From NCBI GenBank assembly GCA_023388675.1, contig JAEWFU010000394.1:1-9014 (forward strand): a stretch of 9,014 nt of DNA, written 5' to 3'. This document shows positions 6,929 through 9,014 of this stretch, piece by piece (position 1 is the stretch's first letter; each line of letters opens with the position of its first letter). The notes under the pieces were generated by a model. The model worked only from the letters and a program-made list of their open reading frames with translations, did not search any database and had not been told where the DNA came from. A program made the translations under genes and the position numbers. Source of the stretch: Pseudomonadota bacterium. Lineage in GTDB: Bacteria; Pseudomonadota; Alphaproteobacteria; Rhizobiales; Rhizobiaceae.

Positions 6929-7337
6929 GAATTTTCTCCGAATTCGGAAGAAGTTAAATCGGTTTCTCTGAGCCGCTTCTCATCTCAGAGAAGAAACGAC
7001 TCTGTTCGGGCATGTCATGAAGTGGAGATTTCAGGAACTTTGCCGGCTGGGCAACAGAAATATGGAAAGGCCGGAGTACAATTGCGGGGAGATAATTGCG
7101 TGTTGCAGAAATGCTACGAATCGGTGGCGCGGGAATAGGCAGATGCTGAAACAGCATGCTGTGGCGTCTACGGCGCAGTGTCGGGACGACCTCCCGTGAA
7201 AAAGCTTCAAGCTGGGTTCCTGTCGATTGCTGAACGGCATCAATGCTGTTATCTGCACGCACTTCGAAGGGGCGGTGGGGCTTCAACCGGCTTCTGGTGA
7301 CCGATCCGTGTGCGGAAGCTTCAGCAGAGTGGTATTG
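6929..7337. other. Divergent intergenic region between porin and wecC, without convincing genes
   Basis: About 400 bases with no credible coding sequence. Besides the porin-leader hairpin it holds several short elements: two copies of AATTGCG 14 bases apart (7080-7086, 7094-7100), a small inverted repeat ATGCTG-AAA-CAGCAT (7143-7157), and a weak plus-strand promoter-like pair TTGCTG/TATCTG with 17-base spacing (7227-7232 and 7250-7255). There is also GGCGGTGG at 7271-7278, resembling the ops element found ahead of polysaccharide operons. None is decisive. Promoters for both flanking genes must lie here, and the length suggests a regulated leader. Confidence 0.5.
6964..6992 (-). promoter_or_regulatory. 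Hairpin in the porin 5' leader
   Basis: TTCTCTGAG (6964-6972) and CTCAGAGAA (6984-6992) are perfect 9-base arms around an 11-base loop, ending about 35 bases before the porin start codon. A near-repeat of the outer part (GAAAC/GTTTC) would allow an alternative longer pairing. There is no T-run, so it is not an intrinsic terminator. It could be a transcript-stabilising leader stem, as known for abundant porin mRNAs, or an operator. The repeat is seen directly; its role is inferred. Confidence 0.5.
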
Positions 7338-8609
7338 ATGCCGTTTGAACGTATCTCCGTGGTGGGGCTCGGATATATCGGACTTCCCACCGCGGCGGTG
7401 TTTGCCAGCCGCAACAGGAAGGTTATCGGTGTCGATGTTTCATCGCACGTGGTCGAGACCATCAATGCGGGCGGCACCCACTTCGTCGAGCCCGATCTCG
7501 ATGCTCTGGTGCATCGTGTGGTCAAGGACGGTTTCTTCCATACCACGCTGACGCCGGAGGAGGCCGACGCTTTCGTGGTCGCCGTGCCGACACCATTCCG
7601 GGATGCGACGGTGTCGCAGGTGCCCGAGCCGGATCTCAGCTACATTGAGGCCGTCAGCCGGATGATCGCCCCTGTGTTGCGGCCGGGCAATCTGGTGGTG
7701 CTCGAATCTACTTCGCCCGTCGGGGCCACCGAGCAGATGGCGGCGTGGTTCGCCGAGGAACGGCCGGACCTCACTTTTCCGCAGACGCATGGCGAGGCAT
7801 CGGATATCCGCATCGCCCACTGCCCGGAACGCGTATTGCCGGGCCAGGTCTTGCGCGAGCTGGTCGAGAACGATCGGGTGATCGGCGGCATGACGCCGCT
7901 CTGCTCGACACGAGCGGTCGAGCTTTACCGGCAGTTCGTCAAGGGCGAATGCTTCGTCACCGATTGCCGTACGGCCGAAATGACGAAGCTCACCGAAAAC
8001 AGCTTTCGCGACGTCAATATCGCTTTTGCCAACGAGCTGTCGCTGATATGCGACCGCCTTGGCATCGACGTGTGGGAATTGATCCGCATGGCCAATCGCC
8101 ATCCGCGCGTCAATATCCTCCAGCCCGGCCCGGGGGTGGGCGGGCATTGCATCGCCGTCGATCCATGGTTCATCGTCAGTGCGGCTCCCGAGCAGGCGCG
8201 TCTGATACGCCAGGCTCGCGAAGTCAACGATTCGAAACCGCGCTGGGTCCTGTCCAGGGTGGATGCCGAAATCGAGGCCTGGATAGCCGAAAATCCCGGC
8301 TTGAAACCAACGGTTGCCTGCTTTGGTCTGGCATTCAAGCCGAACATAGACGACCTGCGCGAGAGCCCTGCGCTCGGTATTGCTCGCGCGCTGGCCGAGA
8401 AAGTGCGAGATCGCCTGATGGTGGTCGAGCCGCATATCGCGAAACTGCCCGAAGGGTTGGGCGAGGCCACCCTCGTTTCCCAGCAGGACGCTTTCGCGAA
8501 GGCTGATATCTGCGTGCTCCTGGTTGACCACGACGCGTTCAAGTTCGGCGGCACGCCGGATCGAGGCCGCGTCAGGATCGTCGACACCAGGGGAATATGG
8601 AAGGCATGA
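7338..8609 (+). CDS. wecC: UDP-N-acetyl-D-mannosamine dehydrogenase
   Basis: Oxidises UDP-ManNAc at C6 in two NAD-dependent steps to UDP-ManNAcA, a precursor for surface polysaccharide (enterobacterial common antigen in enterics). The 423 residues match the roughly 420 of E. coli WecC and long blocks agree from memory: ISVVGLGYIGLPTAA, LESTSPVGATEQMA, CPERVLPGQV, RTAEMTKLTENSFRDVNIAF, NILQPGPGVGGHCIAVDPWF and ACFGLAFKPNIDDLRESPA. The Rossmann loop is G10-L-G-Y-I-G15 with acidic D33 for the NAD ribose. Catalytic K217 and C271 are present. The ATG at 7338 matches the family start; the frame is open back to 7227, but those 37 extra codons are unlike the family. Its ribosome site is weak (GAGTGG-like). 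No wecB epimerase is visible, so UDP-ManNAc must come from a gene elsewhere. It is followed on the same strand by a second nucleotide-sugar dehydrogenase. Confidence 0.95.
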   Translation: MPFERISVVGLGYIGLPTAAVFASRNRKVIGVDVSSHVVETINAGGTHFVEPDLDALVHRVVKDGFFHTTLTPEEADAFVVAVPTPFRDATVSQVPEPDLSYIEAVSRMIAPVLRPGNLVVLESTSPVGATEQMAAWFAEERPDLTFPQTHGEASDIRIAHCPERVLPGQVLRELVENDRVIGGMTPLCSTRAVELYRQFVKGECFVTDCRTAEMTKLTENSFRDVNIAFANELSLICDRLGIDVWELIRMANRHPRVNILQPGPGVGGHCIAVDPWFIVSAAPEQARLIRQAREVNDSKPRWVLSRVDAEIEAWIAENPGLKPTVACFGLAFKPNIDDLRESPALGIARALAEKVRDRLMVVEPHIAKLPEGLGEATLVSQQDAFAKADICVLLVDHDAFKFGGTPDRGRVRIVDTRGIWKA

Positions 8610-8621
8610 TGCGCGTTCAGG

Positions 8622-8641
8622 AGCGCAAGCGAGCTTGCGCT
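8622..8641 (+). repeat. Perfect inverted repeat between wecC and the next dehydrogenase gene
   Basis: AGCGCAAGC-GA-GCTTGCGCT has 9-base perfect arms around two bases; as RNA it would form an 8-pair stem with a CGAG tetraloop, extendable outward through a G-U pair. It begins 12 bases after the wecC stop. No T-run follows, so a classical terminator is unlikely. It may be an mRNA-processing or 3'-end-protecting stem, a rho-linked pause, or a dispersed palindromic repeat unit. Confidence 0.6.
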
Positions 8642-8675
8642 TCAGCTTGGTAACCGACGAGCGCGTGGATCTATT

Positions 8676-8681
8676 GAGGAG
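8676..8681 (+). promoter_or_regulatory. Ribosome binding site that favours a TTG start at 8689
   Basis: GAGGAG lies 7 bases before an in-frame TTG (8689) but 16 bases before the first in-frame ATG (8698). The former spacing is ideal and the latter too long, so translation most likely begins at TTG and adds three residues (M-N-E). Confidence 0.7.
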
Positions 8682-8688
8682 AATTGTT

Positions 8689-9014
8689 TTGAACGAGATG
8701 AACAACGGATCGACGGCCGCGGTGGCCGACAACGCGGTTTACGACAGGCTTTTGTCTTCGATTGGCTCGCGCGACGCGCGTGTGGGGATCGTGGGACTTG
8801 GCTATGTCGGTCTGCCGCTCGCGGTGACGGCAACGAATGCCGGCTTCGGCGTGATCGGTTTCGACATCGATGCGCAGCGCGTTGCCAAGGTGAACCGCGG
8901 CGAGACGGTCATCAAGCACATCGACGGCGGGCTTCTGGGCGATGCGATCGCCAAGGGCAAGTTCGAGGCGACGGCCGATTTCTCGAGGCTTGCCGAGGTC
9001 GATGCGATCCTGAT
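8689..9014 (+). CDS. Nucleotide-sugar dehydrogenase, WbpA-like, 3'-truncated by the window edge
   Basis: N-terminal 108 residues of a UDP-sugar 6-dehydrogenase. After about 30 loosely conserved residues comes the NAD-binding Rossmann core RVGIVGLGYVGLPLAV, with G36-L-G-Y-V-G41 and the acidic D59 in GFDID. VIKHIDG (74-80) follows, then ATADFSRLAEVDAIL. The xIKHI stretch and DFSRL are typical of the WbpA group, which converts UDP-GlcNAc to UDP-GlcNAcA; the catalytic cysteine and lysine lie beyond the window, so the exact substrate is not proven. It follows wecC by 79 bases on the same strand and probably belongs to the same polysaccharide operon. It is a distant paralogue of wecC, not a duplicate: the Rossmann loops agree but the surrounding sequence differs. 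The TTG start is chosen by ribosome-site spacing. Confidence 0.88.
   Translation, partial: MNEMNNGSTAAVADNAVYDRLLSSIGSRDARVGIVGLGYVGLPLAVTATNAGFGVIGFDIDAQRVAKVNRGETVIKHIDGGLLGDAIAKGKFEATADFSRLAEVDAIL

Noticed and set aside
7017..7199. 60-residue open frame in the porin-wecC intergenic region
   Set aside because: No ribosome site, no recognisable motif, and composition (Cys, Arg, Asn) unlike a coding gene of this genome.
7227..7337. 37-codon N-terminal extension of wecC
   Set aside because: The family begins at MPFERISVVGLGYIG-like sequence and the extra residues show no resemblance to any WecC N-terminus.

Overview
The window looks like chromosomal DNA of an alphaproteobacterium, probably Hyphomicrobiales (rhizobia/Phyllobacteriaceae-like). 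It is GC-rich with dense coding. It carries a Porin_2-type outer-membrane porin of the Brucella Omp2/RopA kind, a MarR-GNAT fusion and a HisC-like aminotransferase of a type I recall from that order. Genus cannot be fixed from the sequence alone.

Left part (1-1440, minus strand): a TetR-type regulator is followed 13 bases later by isovaleryl-CoA dehydrogenase, which runs off the left edge. Its promoter region holds a convincing -35/-10 pair with a GAACGTTC palindrome in the spacer, so the regulator probably controls itself and the leucine-degradation gene behind it. Divergently, at 1443-2420 (plus), lies a membrane-anchored alpha/beta hydrolase. At 2525-3448 (plus) is a MarR-GNAT fusion with a near-perfect inverted repeat in front of it.

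Middle part (3461-6928, minus strand): the transcription order is porin, then an intrinsic terminator, then a cytoplasmic NylB-like serine hydrolase, then a HisC-like PLP aminotransferase. The last two are about 38 bases apart and look like one operon. It converges on the MarR-GNAT gene with only 12 bases between stops.

Right part (6929-9014): a roughly 400-base gene-free region separates the porin from a divergent plus-strand surface-polysaccharide locus. That locus opens with wecC (UDP-N-acetylmannosamine dehydrogenase). After 79 bases holding a strong hairpin comes a second, different nucleotide-sugar dehydrogenase (WbpA type), which most likely starts at TTG and runs off the right edge. 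Two successive UDP-sugar dehydrogenases suggest a glycan with two kinds of acidic amino sugar.

I see no tRNA, rRNA, CRISPR array, IS element, att site or origin. No clearly new multi-gene system is visible. The most interesting points are the regulatory sites, the start-codon choices and the gene pairings listed in the findings.
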